A DNA stretch of 64,000 nt, taken from positions 1,860,001-1,924,000 of the forward strand of contig OZ241994.1 of assembly GCA_965204525.1 (NCBI GenBank). The letters run 5' to 3'. This document shows positions 18,005-26,010 of this stretch, piece by piece. Every line of letters starts with the position of its first letter. The stretch's first letter is position 1. This DNA is from Bin5 sp965204525 (GTDB taxonomy: Bacteria; Chloroflexota; Anaerolineae; Caldilineales; Caldilineaceae). The position numbers and the translations under genes were made by a program. Below the pieces are notes generated by a model. It worked only from the letters and a program-made list of their open reading frames with translations, was not told the origin of the DNA and ran no database searches.

Positions 18005-18880
18005 ATGATGGTCTTGTGCGACGCTTGCGGCCACTTAGTGTATGAAAGCGACACTTTGTTGATAAATGAAATAGTAACCTGTGAAGACTGTTTCACAGTA
18101 GGAAACGCTTGGCCGCAAGGTGTGTCTGAGTCGGGATCTTGCTTCAGTTGCGGCAATCATTTCCACGGGCAGCAGAATGGTCTTTGCCTTTCCTGCGAAG
18201 GTTTTTCCGGTATCTATCATTTGGGGACCCAGCTGGCGATACTCGGAGACTTCGCAACCTTCAACCTTGTTTCTTTTGCCGCCAATCTCAGTCTCTGGCG
18301 GGGCCGTTCGCTTGAGGAGATCGGGCTGGCTGAAATTCGGGATCTACTGCGGGCAGTATCCGAGACCGGCCAATTGAGGTCTCTGATTGACAGGACTAAG
18401 AGAATGCTAGACACGGACCCTGACAACACAGCATTACGATATCTGCTTGTTCTTGCCCGTGCCAGAAACGCTAAGGAGTCGGATAGCAACGTACTTGAAG
18501 AGACCCGAGTGCTTCTTCGAATTGCACGCTCTACGAAGATGAGGACGGATTGGTTGGGTTTTGAACTGATGACGGACATCACTGGCTTCCGCCCCGACCT
18601 TGCCGCGGGGATAGCGAGTGCTATGATGGCCGATGACGAAGGGTTACAATTTGGCCGGCGACTCTTGGCTGAGAAGGAATCACTTGACGAAAAAGTGAGG
18701 CTAATTGCGATGAATGGTATAGCGTCCAATATAGCGAAGGTAGTTTCGATGACTAGCCGATACTACAACTCAATAGCGCTCATAGTCCTTTCTGGCGCGA
18801 TGAATTCAGCACTGGAATCAGTTGGTAGCATTGACCGGTTCTACAACCTAGATCCTTCTGGAGAGCAGGATGACAGATGA
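18005..18880 (+). CDS. Zinc-ribbon protein with helical C-terminal region, function unknown
   Basis: A 291-aa cytoplasmic protein. The N terminus has four CxxC pairs: C5/C8, C26/C29, C46/C49 and C61/C64, with H52 and H54 between the last pairs, consistent with two zinc ribbons or a LIM-like arrangement. The remaining ~220 residues look almost wholly alpha-helical and could form TPR- or HEAT-like repeats. No enzyme motif is visible. Its 3' end overlaps the next gene by 11 bp, so the two were probably made together. Lower GC than the flanks. Family not recognised. Confidence 0.55.
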   Translation: MMVLCDACGHLVYESDTLLINEIVTCEDCFTVGNAWPQGVSESGSCFSCGNHFHGQQNGLCLSCEGFSGIYHLGTQLAILGDFATFNLVSFAANLSLWRGRSLEEIGLAEIRDLLRAVSETGQLRSLIDRTKRMLDTDPDNTALRYLLVLARARNAKESDSNVLEETRVLLRIARSTKMRTDWLGFELMTDITGFRPDLAAGIASAMMADDEGLQFGRRLLAEKESLDEKVRLIAMNGIASNIAKVVSMTSRYYNSIALIVLSGAMNSALESVGSIDRFYNLDPSGEQDDR

Positions 18881-19044
18881 AACAAGCTATGACATGAGTT
18901 CGACAATCCAAGCAGCTGAGGAGAGTATCCTCAGAATCTCAAAAGAGTTGAGACGTATGAAAACTGCGGCAGATTTGCTAGAAGAATCTGGAAAGCGGTC
19001 TGTTGGCCTACAAGTAGCGGTGGAAGGGCTTGTTATCGAGATTA

Positions 19045-19056
19045 GGTCTCGTTGAC
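19045..19056 (+). repeat. Left inverted repeat of the IS
   Basis: GGTCTCGTTGAC, preceded by TTA with the target TA at 19043-19044. Confidence 0.85.
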
Positions 19057-19093
19057 GTTTGATTAATTTTGTCACATTGGCGACAATAGTAGG

Positions 19094-19872
19094 ATGTCTA
19101 CAAAGAGAATTGCCGACCATCAGTGGCAGAAACTGTACGCGTTTTTGCAAGGACACCCTCGTGCCTATGCAGGGCAAGAGGAGAAGTGTCGCCGTTTTGT
19201 TGAGGCAGTTCACTGGATACTGCGCACCGGCACCCAGTGGCGTGAACTGCCGGACAGATATGGAAAATGGAACAGTGTATTCAAGCGCTTCGCACGCTGG
19301 GATGAGAACGGAGTTTGGGCTGATATGTTCAAACAGTTCGCTCAGGACCCAGACATGGCAGCAGTGATGCCCGACAGCACTGCTGTACGCGCCCATATGT
19401 GCGCAGCGGGCGGCTCAAAAAAGGGGGCCCTCAGCAAGAACAGTGCCTAGGTCGGAGCCGGGGCGGATTCAGCAGCAAGATCCATCTCCTCGTCGATGCC
19501 CTTGGCCTTCCCCTCAAGTTCATCTTGACTGGGGGTGAACGCCATGATATGTCCCAAGCTGAATCGTTGCTCGCCCCCTTCGATTTTGACGCCGTTATTG
19601 CCGATAAAGGCTACGATTCTGACCCGTTGCGAGAGCTGCTCGCAGCTCAACAGGTAGAGGCGGTCATCCCTTCCCGCCGCTATCGCAAGCAACCGCGGCA
19701 CTATGACCGAATCCGCTACCGAGAACGCAACATCGTCGAACGTTTCATCAACAAAATCAAGTGGTATCGACGCATTTTCACTCGCTATGAAAAACTCGCA
19801 CGACGTTTCATGGCTTTCTTACACTTTGCTTCTACTTTGTTCTGGCTCGAACAAAATGTCAACGAGCCCTAG
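19094..19872 (+). CDS. IS5-family DDE transposase made by -1 frameshift
   Basis: The first frame (19094-19450, 118 aa) has the N-terminal domain (QWRELPDRYGKWNSV) and the first catalytic Asp region MPDSTAVRAH. The second frame (usable from about 19399 to 19872) has the second Asp region IADKGYDSD and the glutamate region ERNIVERFINKIKWYRR. The frames are offset by -1 and overlap at A-AAA-AAG (19417-19423), a classic slippery heptamer. The stop TAG uses the TA target copy plus the next host base, so it is completed by the insertion site. Full set of DDE residues, therefore probably active. Confidence 0.9.
19417..19423 (+). promoter_or_regulatory. -1 programmed frameshift site in transposase gene
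   Basis: AAAAAAG in register A-AAA-AAG relative to the first frame (codons AAA AAG), inside the overlap of the two transposase frames. Followed by a G-rich stretch. Shifting back one base fuses ...GGSKK to GGPQQEQ and onward. Confidence 0.8.
19858..19869 (-). repeat. Right inverted repeat of the IS
   Basis: GTCAACGAGCCC, followed directly by the second TA copy at 19870-19871. Confidence 0.85.
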
Positions 19873-20224
19873 TACGTTGGTCGAGCTTAGCGGTCAGATC
19901 ATCGATACCATGAAGGGGTTGGAAGTAAACGGACTCTCATCAGAACTGCGTACCACCCTGGTTGAATGCGTGGAGCAATTGAAGGCGGAAGTTACTGCCG
20001 AGGCCAGAAACACTACTGAGAGGGTGGGCTCGGAAGTACAAACAGCACTCTCACAACGAATGGATAATGTGGTTTCAGAGCTCACATCCAAGACTGATTC
20101 TGCCAGTGATACAGTGATGAAACGCCTTAACGCCCTCGGGGAACAAATAGCGGAACTCCGACAGATAGCTCAACAGTCATCGAAGCGCAAAGGGCTGTTT
20201 GGGTAGGTGTCTCGACGATTCGAC

Positions 20225-20345
20225 TTCAGCGACGTTCCTCGACTTCCATTGATTCAAGTAGATGACCCCCTGCTCCTCCACCTGCAAACCCCCAAAAACC
20301 AGCTCACCGAACAGACAAACACCGTCAAGGAAACGCCAACCCCCA
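20225..20345 (+). pseudogene. Remnant resembling the 3' end of the 758-aa gene
   Basis: In one frame this reads RLPLIQVDDPLLLHLQTPKN then EQT, which parallels the last ~40 residues of the protein encoded at 12594-14870 (RQPLASEDGRLLLYLQGPEN then EQT). Only the C-terminal end is present. It sits immediately before the intact aminotransferase, just as the end of the 12594 gene sits immediately before aminotransferase fragment 1. Confidence 0.6.
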
Positions 20346-21500
20346 ATGACAATCCAACTATCCGACATCCGCCGCCTCACCCCCATCACCCAAGAATACG
20401 CCTACTTCCAGAGCAGTGGCTTCTCCCCCAAGATGGAGCCGGTCATCGAGGAGACCAACCGCTGGGCGCACTTCCAGAATTCCGGCGGCGCCGCGCCGGG
20501 AATCCACGAAAAAATGCTGGACGGATTCGAGTCGACGCGCGACAAGGTCGCCCAGTCGATGAACGCCGATAGCGACGAGATCGTGTTGGGCGAAAACACC
20601 ACCATCGGCATCAACATCGTCGCCAATGGGATTAACTGGCAGGCGGGCGACAACGTCATCCTGAGCGACAAGGAGCACCCGGGCAACCGCATCACCTGGT
20701 ACAGCCACGTCCATCGCTACGGCATTGAACTGCGCTTTTTGCAGGTCATTCACGACGAGGAGCAGATGCTGGAACAGTTTGAGCAGCTGCTCGACGACCG
20801 CACGCGGGTCGTTTCGATCAGCCATGTCTGCCGCCGCACCGGCCAGCGACTGCCGGCGCGAGTGCTGGTTGACCTCGCCCACGATAGAGACATCCCGGTA
20901 CTGCTCGACGGCGCGCAGGCCTACGGGGCCATTCCGGTTGACATGCGCGCGCTGGACTGCGACTTCTACGCCTTCAGCGGACACAAGTACATCATGGCGC
21001 CGCAGGGCACCGGCGGATTCTACGTCCGCCAGGATCGTATCCCCTGGATCCAGCCAAGCTGGATCGGCTCCCATTCGCAGAAGGACTTCGACTTGGTGGG
21101 CGGCCTCACGTTGCTGGATGAGGCCAAACGATTCGAGTTCGGAACCCGTAATCTGGCCGACCAGATCGGCTTCGGCAAGGCGCTCGACTACTGGTCCGAA
21201 ATCGGCTGGGAGAACGTGTTCTCGTATATATCCGGTTACACCGACCGCATGAAGTCCTCCCTCCAGGAAGTGCCGGGCCTGACGCTGCACACGCCCCTGC
21301 CCTACGGCAGGTCGTCGGGCATCGTTACCTTCAGTCTCGGTGGCTACAGTTCTGCGGAAATACAGAAACACCTGAAAGAGAGGAAGGTTCTGGTCGCCCC
21401 GCTGGAACTGGACGGAGCCATGATCCGCGTTTCCACCCATGTCTTCAACAACGAGAACGACCTGGAGCGACTGGTCACGGGTCTGCAGGCGATGACCTGA
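20346..21500 (+). CDS. Class V PLP-dependent aminotransferase (intact copy)
   Basis: A protein of about 384 aa of the class V aminotransferase fold (relatives include isopenicillin-N epimerase-like and cysteine-desulfurase-like enzymes). The PLP lysine is K214 in FSGHKYIMAPQG, preceded by the cofactor Asp in LLDGAQAYG. Start choice: an upstream in-frame codon at 20262 would add 28 residues that belong in another frame to the remnant of the preceding gene; ATG 20346 begins the MTIQLSDIRRL start shared by both truncated copies, so it is preferred. Substrate unknown. A 12-bp palindrome overlaps its stop codon. Confidence 0.88.
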   Translation: MTIQLSDIRRLTPITQEYAYFQSSGFSPKMEPVIEETNRWAHFQNSGGAAPGIHEKMLDGFESTRDKVAQSMNADSDEIVLGENTTIGINIVANGINWQAGDNVILSDKEHPGNRITWYSHVHRYGIELRFLQVIHDEEQMLEQFEQLLDDRTRVVSISHVCRRTGQRLPARVLVDLAHDRDIPVLLDGAQAYGAIPVDMRALDCDFYAFSGHKYIMAPQGTGGFYVRQDRIPWIQPSWIGSHSQKDFDLVGGLTLLDEAKRFEFGTRNLADQIGFGKALDYWSEIGWENVFSYISGYTDRMKSSLQEVPGLTLHTPLPYGRSSGIVTFSLGGYSSAEIQKHLKERKVLVAPLELDGAMIRVSTHVFNNENDLERLVTGLQAMT

Positions 21501-21508
21501 CCGGTCAG

Positions 21509-21533
21509 CCATTTATCTGAGGGGTGTGCATAA
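21509..21533 (+). repeat. Left terminal inverted repeat of the 332-bp element
   Basis: 25 bp, begins CCATTTATC and ends GTGTGCATAA; pairs with 21816-21840. Confidence 0.75.
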
Positions 21534-21815
21534 TGCAGATTTGACATAATCGGCCAGGAAGGGTTCTCCTATCGTTGCCAAACGAGAAAGAAGAATCCAA
21601 TGGCAAAGATGCCGCTGCTGACCGACTATGTCGACATAATTATCGACCTGTTTGAGCAGTTCAGACAAGAGTCTGTTCAAAGCCCGCGGCCCGGTCTGGC
21701 ATGAGAAGATGCGCAGAGAAGGTCGCATTCCGCCCAGATTGCCATGATTGTCAATGCCAACTGGAGTTTGCTTCATCGGAATATCTCTGACATCGCTACC
21801 GCTTTCCAGTGACAG

Positions 21816-21840
21816 TTATGCACACCCCTCACATAAATCG
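21816..21840 (-). repeat. Right terminal inverted repeat of the 332-bp element
   Basis: 25 bp, begins TTATGCACAC and ends CATAAATCG; reverse complement of the left repeat except at two positions. Confidence 0.75.
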
Positions 21841-22516
21841 TCGCCAGTTTCGACTTGTCGTGAATATGCCGCCAAACTATGCGATTACGATTTCGCAACA
21901 TTGCAATTGCCGGTGTGGCCGGGCAGTGTTCAGATTGGGCATGTGGCGCTTCGCGCCGGCAGCGGGCGTACAATAGAGGCGCAGTGGCAAAATGACCGTC
22001 CCCGCTGGTTTCGTATCATACGCACATGAAGGCGCATAGAAGTGGCGCAGTGGTATATCAAGGCAAAAGATAGGGAGAACACCGGCGCACAGCACGCCAT
22101 CGTACCGGCAGACATGCGCCAGTTACGACGCTGATTCTCTGCGCCTGGCCCCGTCAGCAGCGCAGGGCGACCGCTACGAATTGCAAGGTCCCCAGTACCC
22201 CCAAGCGATTCGAAGCGCTCTACGGGCTTCCTGTGCGGTCAGTTTTGAGCAATTGGTTGAAAATAGAAAAAAGCGTCGGATTCGGGTATTTTCGCCCGGA
22301 TTCAGCGGTCGTCTGCTCGACAGCTCTTACCTATGACCTTCGGCATTGCGCTACTGTTTTCTCTCAAGTTCAGATAAGGTAGGCGAGAGGGCTGCAGACG
22401 GGTGACTGCGTGTGACTGTTCAAAGGGCGTGATTTTGCGTACAATCTTCGAGGAAGAACCGGCCTATTGGTCAACGGTAAACTGGGGGTTATCGACGACG
22501 GGGGGCGCCGGCATGG
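21841..22516. other. Apparently degraded intergenic region
   Basis: No intact gene. A short frame ending at 22029 (VWPGSVQIGHVALRAG...) looks like the decayed tail of a beta-rich protein, but nothing upstream supports it. No RNA gene was recognised. Confidence 0.4.
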
Positions 22517-22654
22517 ATGCCCAGCCCCCCAGAGGGGCGCGCCGAGATTGAGTCGGTTGAAGAAAGCCTCGCCGCGCTTCCTGGGCTAGAGGAAACGCTT
22601 GACCGTTTTCAGGATGTGGGCCTCGAGGAACGTCTGCGGGAATACGGTTTCTGA
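22517..22654 (+). CDS. 45-aa acidic ORF, possibly the tail of an AAA ATPase
   Basis: MPSPPEGRAEIESVEES, then ALPGLEETLDRF and GLEERLREYGF, ending at TGA three bases before the AlbA_2 gene. The Glu/Leu-rich ending resembles C termini of some AAA-type ATPases that precede other genes of this kind, so this may be the remnant of such a gene; the upstream sequence has stops in all frames. It could instead be a genuine small protein translated with the next gene. Low certainty. Confidence 0.35.
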   Translation: MPSPPEGRAEIESVEESLAALPGLEETLDRFQDVGLEERLREYGF

Positions 22655-22657
22655 AAG

Positions 22658-23896
22658 ATGAACAGAACGGAACTGCTCCAACTCATCGCCAACCGGGAGA
22701 ACTCGCGCGTCGAATTCAAGCGTGACGACTGTCACCCGGATGAGCTCGCCACGGAGATGTCCGCACTGCTGAATCTAGAGGGTGGCGCCATTCTTCTCGG
22801 CGTGGAAGACGACGGAGCCATCTCCGGGCTGACCAGAAGCCGCGAGGCTGCGGAGGAGTGGGTGATGAACATCGTTCGCCAGAGTCTCCAGCCCGCCATC
22901 ATTCCCGTCTGGACCTGCATAGAAACTGAGAAGGACAAAGATGTAGGTATCATCGAGCTTGCCGCCGACAGCCCGGGAAAGCCCTACAAGGCAAAACGAG
23001 GCAGAGCCTGGGTGACCTTCATCCGAGCCGGCAGCACCTCCCGGGAGGCGACACGCGAGGAGGAGGGACGTCTCTACCAGGCTGCCCGCTTGGTCCGATA
23101 CGAGATCAAGTCGGTGCCGGACACCGGGCTGGAAGCTCTCGACATGGACCGAATCGAGAACTACTACCAGGACGTCTTGAAGCGCTCAGTGCCGGCCCGG
23201 ACAGACCTCGAGAACAGGCAGCGACTCCTGCTTAACTCGGACCTGCTGGTTGAGGCGGGAGATGGCGCTGGCGCATCAGTCGCAGGGCTCCTGCTGTTCG
23301 GCAAGAACCCGAACCGCCGTCTTCCCCAGGCCGGCGTGACTGCGGTGGCGTTTCCCGGTCTTGAAAAGGAATACAACACAGTCGATGAAGAGCGGATTCG
23401 AGGACCTCTGACGCCGCGAGTCTCGAAGGATGGTGATGTGGTGGAAAGGGGCGTGATCGACCGCACGGTGGACTTCATAAAACGCAACATGGGAAGCGTC
23501 GCGTACCTGGAAGGAGGCCGCCGCCGCCGCAAGAGTTCCTTCCCCCTTGACGCGGTGCGAGAGGCGTTAGTCAACGCGGTGGCGCATCGCGACTACGCGC
23601 GCGAGGGGACCGACATCGAGGTTTCGCTATACCGGGATCGCTTCGAAGTGATCTCGCCGGGACGCCTTCCAAACGGTGTCACGGTGGAGAAGATGAAAGA
23701 AGGCGTGGTTCGTGTGGCCCGCAACGAGCTTCTAAAGGAAATCCTCCGCGACTACCGCTATATAGAGCACTACGGAATGGGAGTCCGCAACCGGATCATC
23801 AACTCAATGCGGGACCACAATGGCACAGAGCCGGACTTGGTGGAGGGAGATGATCGTTTCATGGTTCGGCTGTGGAAGGCGCCCCGACAGTCATGA
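22658..23896 (+). CDS. AlbA_2 (Schlafen-like) domain protein with C-terminal HATPase
   Basis: A 412-aa cytoplasmic protein. The N-terminal AlbA_2/Schlafen-type domain is clear: RVEFKRDD (about 18-25), then EMSALLNLEGGAILLGVEDDG. The C-terminal half has a GHKL-type N-box (REALVNAVAHRDYA, about 301-314) and a YGMGVRNRI segment, as in the common AlbA_2-HATPase_c_4 proteins annotated as ATP-binding or putative transcriptional regulators. Such genes are often in accessory or defence-rich regions. It stands alone here between a repeat element and transporter C. Exact role unknown. Confidence 0.85.
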   Translation: MNRTELLQLIANRENSRVEFKRDDCHPDELATEMSALLNLEGGAILLGVEDDGAISGLTRSREAAEEWVMNIVRQSLQPAIIPVWTCIETEKDKDVGIIELAADSPGKPYKAKRGRAWVTFIRAGSTSREATREEEGRLYQAARLVRYEIKSVPDTGLEALDMDRIENYYQDVLKRSVPARTDLENRQRLLLNSDLLVEAGDGAGASVAGLLLFGKNPNRRLPQAGVTAVAFPGLEKEYNTVDEERIRGPLTPRVSKDGDVVERGVIDRTVDFIKRNMGSVAYLEGGRRRRKSSFPLDAVREALVNAVAHRDYAREGTDIEVSLYRDRFEVISPGRLPNGVTVEKMKEGVVRVARNELLKEILRDYRYIEHYGMGVRNRIINSMRDHNGTEPDLVEGDDRFMVRLWKAPRQS

Positions 23897-24073
23897 TAGG
23901 GAAATCTGACGGATACGACGCCGCATCGGTCAGATCAGTTACAACGAAGTCCCACCTGACGGCGGCCGCCAAGCCCGGACTTGCTACCGTCCCCAACCAC
24001 AGCCCTAGACACAGGCACTGACCGCTCTGCAATCGCCGGGCCGAAGGATAGTCCACGCGAGGGCCTCAGATTC

Positions 24074-24102
24074 TTGACCGAACCGGCCGTAAGCGGTATA
24101 CT
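24074..24102 (+). promoter_or_regulatory. Promoter for system C binding protein
   Basis: TTGACC (24074-24079), 17-base spacer, TATACT (24097-24102); about 80 bases before the ATG at 24184. Near-consensus housekeeping sigma promoter. Confidence 0.7.
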
Positions 24103-24183
24103 TTGCGCGATTTTCTGCACCATCCCACAGACAATAACCGAATATCTTCTCTTTCCATCCACCTAGCAAGGAGAACGAACGTT

Positions 24184-25869
24184 ATGAAGAGATTCACCCC
24201 TATTTTCGCGTTTTTGGCAGTTCTGATTATGGTGACGGGCTGTGTTGCGCCCGCGGCGCCGGCTTCAGAGATGGCCGAAGAGGAAATGATGGAGGTTGTC
24301 AGCACAGGAGGCGTTACCCTGCCTGACGACGCTGCGCCTCTTGACCAGCAGGTGTTCCGCTCTGCCGGCATCGAAGGCAAGCATTTCGACACGATGCGCA
24401 ATGAGTACGAAGGCTTTGCCTATGAGTCGACGATCGAGCAGCTGGCCAAGATGGGTCCGGAAGGCGATTGGCACCCGGCCGCGGCCGACAGCTGGGAGCT
24501 TTCCGAAGACGGCCGTACGTGGACCTTCCACCTGCGGCAGGACGCCATGTGGAGCGACGGCACTCCGGTTACGGCCGAGGACTGGGTATACAGCTTCCGC
24601 CGCTACCTGGACCCGGAGATGGCCAACGTCTACGCCTGGTTCCTGTTCGACCTCGAGAACGGCGAAGCCTACAACAAGGGCGAGGTCGACGTCGAAGAGC
24701 TGGGCGTCAAGCTGATCGACGACTATACATTCTCGCTCACAACCAAGGTGCCGATTCCCTACTATATGTTCAAGATCAACTGGCACGCGGCGCCGGTTCC
24801 CCGCCACATGGTGGAAGAGCACGGTGACGACTGGGCCAACGATCCCGCCACTGCGCCGAGCAACGGCCCCTACCGCATCTCCGAATGGAACCGGGGCAAG
24901 AACGTGATCTTCACGCCCAACCCGCACTACACGGGGCCCTTCCCGGCGACATTTGAACAACGGATTCAAGTGATCATCCCTGAGGTCGGCGCGCCGCTGC
25001 TGCAGATGTATCAGGCCGGCGATATCGACGGCGGGGTCGGCGTGACAGGTGATGACCTCGTACAGGTGCTCGCGGATCCGCAGCTGAGCAAAGAGGCCTA
25101 CATCAGCGTGATGAATCGCGGCGTCTACATCTACATGAACCAGCGCACGCCGCCCTTTGACAACATCCTGGTGCGCCAGGCATTCGCGCACGCGGTTGAC
25201 CGCACGGCCCTGTGTGACAACGTCATGCGGGGGACCTGCATTCCCGCGCACGGCTTCCTGCCCAAGGACTTCCCGTGCGAGCGCAACGACGATCCCGAGC
25301 TGATCGCGTTCCAGAACTACGATCCTGAAATGGCTGCTGATCTGATAGCGCAGGCCGGCTATCCCGGCGGCGAGGGCTTCCCCGAGCTGACGATCTACAC
25401 CAAAGAGGGTGAGTTCATCCGCGAGGCCGAGGCGATCCAGCGTATGTTGGCCGACAACCTGGGGGTCAAGCTCACGCCGCAGAACGTCGAGCGCGCCTTC
25501 TATGTCGACCAGATGCGCAACGGCGAGTTGAAAGTCGCCCTCAATCGCTGGGGCGCAGACTTCATCGATCCGAGCAACTTCGTGGACTGGTGGGACGATC
25601 CCGCTGCCTCCTACTTCACCGGCTGGACCGACGAAGAGTACCGCAACCTGATCGACACGGCCCGTCCAATGGCGATGTCGACCGAACGCTGCGACCTCTA
25701 CCACGAGGCCCTCAAGATCCTGGCGCGTGACGCCATCGGCGTCTTCGTAATGAACCCGGTACAGGCTGTCCTGTACAAGGACTACGTCTCAGGGCTGACC
25801 CTCACAGACGACGGCACGCTTGGCGTCTATAACATGATGCTCCTGGATAGCGCCTACATTACGGAGTAG
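24184..25869 (+). CDS. ABC transporter solute-binding lipoprotein (SBP_bac_5 family), system C
   Basis: About 561 aa. Signal peptide with lipobox MVTGC (Cys at about residue 20) followed by VAPAAPAS and an acidic Met-rich linker. Family landmarks are WTFHLRQDAMWSDGTPVTAEDW, NGPYRISEW and a VRQAFAHAVDR segment. Start choice: the open frame extends to 24103, but ATG 24184 has AAGGAG upstream and begins the signal peptide, and a promoter -10 overlaps the upstream part. A strong terminator-like hairpin follows, then the two permeases. More like oligopeptide OppA (WSDGTPVTAEDW) than the other binding proteins here. Confidence 0.93.
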   Translation: MKRFTPIFAFLAVLIMVTGCVAPAAPASEMAEEEMMEVVSTGGVTLPDDAAPLDQQVFRSAGIEGKHFDTMRNEYEGFAYESTIEQLAKMGPEGDWHPAAADSWELSEDGRTWTFHLRQDAMWSDGTPVTAEDWVYSFRRYLDPEMANVYAWFLFDLENGEAYNKGEVDVEELGVKLIDDYTFSLTTKVPIPYYMFKINWHAAPVPRHMVEEHGDDWANDPATAPSNGPYRISEWNRGKNVIFTPNPHYTGPFPATFEQRIQVIIPEVGAPLLQMYQAGDIDGGVGVTGDDLVQVLADPQLSKEAYISVMNRGVYIYMNQRTPPFDNILVRQAFAHAVDRTALCDNVMRGTCIPAHGFLPKDFPCERNDDPELIAFQNYDPEMAADLIAQAGYPGGEGFPELTIYTKEGEFIREAEAIQRMLADNLGVKLTPQNVERAFYVDQMRNGELKVALNRWGADFIDPSNFVDWWDDPAASYFTGWTDEEYRNLIDTARPMAMSTERCDLYHEALKILARDAIGVFVMNPVQAVLYKDYVSGLTLTDDGTLGVYNMMLLDSAYITE

Positions 25870-25880
25870 TAGTTCCGGCT

Positions 25881-25926
25881 GGAGGAGTGAGAGAGATAAC
25901 ACCTTTCTCACTCCTCCAAGTTTTAA
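25881..25926 (+). terminator. Hairpin with T-tract after system C binding-protein gene
   Basis: GGAGGAGTGAGA (25881-25892) and TCTCACTCCTCC (25906-25917) pair perfectly over 12 bp, followed by AAGTTTT. It lies between the binding-protein and permease genes, so it probably acts as a partial terminator. Confidence 0.75.
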
Positions 25927-26010
25927 CCACCTTGTCCGCCGTCAACACGAATCCGTGAGCTTCGCATGACCAGCTGCTTAAATCTCTCCTCTCAGTAGAC
26001 GGAGGCCCGG

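Larger units (their letters stand above)
19045..19869 (+). mobile_element. IS5-family insertion sequence, IS427-like group (825 bp)
   Basis: Terminal inverted repeats GGTCTCGTTGAC (19045-19056) and GTCAACGAGCCC (19858-19869; reverse complement GGGCTCGTTGAC) match at 11 of 12 bases. A TA lies on each side (19043-19044 and 19870-19871), in TTAG and CTAG contexts, as expected for the YTAR targets of this group. It holds one transposase split over two frames. It appears complete and inserted into the coiled-coil gene at 18870. Confidence 0.9.
18870..20206 (+). pseudogene. Coiled-coil protein gene interrupted by an insertion sequence
   Basis: The frame starts at ATG 18870, overlapping the zinc-ribbon gene, and is broken after codon ~58 by the IS at 19045-19869. 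Joining 18870-19044 to 19872-20206, that is removing the element and one TA copy, restores a single 169-codon frame: ...VIEI then STLVELSGQ..., ending KGLFG. The product is rich in heptad-like helices (residues ~15-50 and ~85-160), so a cytoplasmic coiled-coil protein. Family not recognised. The clean in-frame repair supports both the IS borders and recent insertion. Confidence 0.8.
21509..21840. mobile_element. 332-bp element with 25-bp terminal inverted repeats (MITE-like or IS remnant)
   Basis: The ends at 21509-21533 and 21816-21840 are inverted repeats matching at 23 of 25 bases, with the core TGAGGGGTGTGCATAA perfect on both sides. The interior has no full transposase gene, only short broken frames. 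No clear target duplication was found. It lies directly after the palindrome CTGACCGGTCAG (21497-21508) at the end of the aminotransferase gene. Non-autonomous transposon or collapsed IS of unassigned family. Confidence 0.7.

Noticed and set aside
14871..20345. Whole island as a single transposon bounded by direct repeats
   Set aside because: The repeated ends are too diverged to be a target duplication and a third copy lies inside, so several events are more likely.
21748..22029. 93-codon + strand frame crossing the right end of the 332-bp element
   Set aside because: Runs through the inverted repeat into degraded sequence; no coherent protein.
24265..25704. Minus-strand open frame of 479 codons opposite the system C binding protein
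   Set aside because: Antisense shadow without start signal or recognisable domain.
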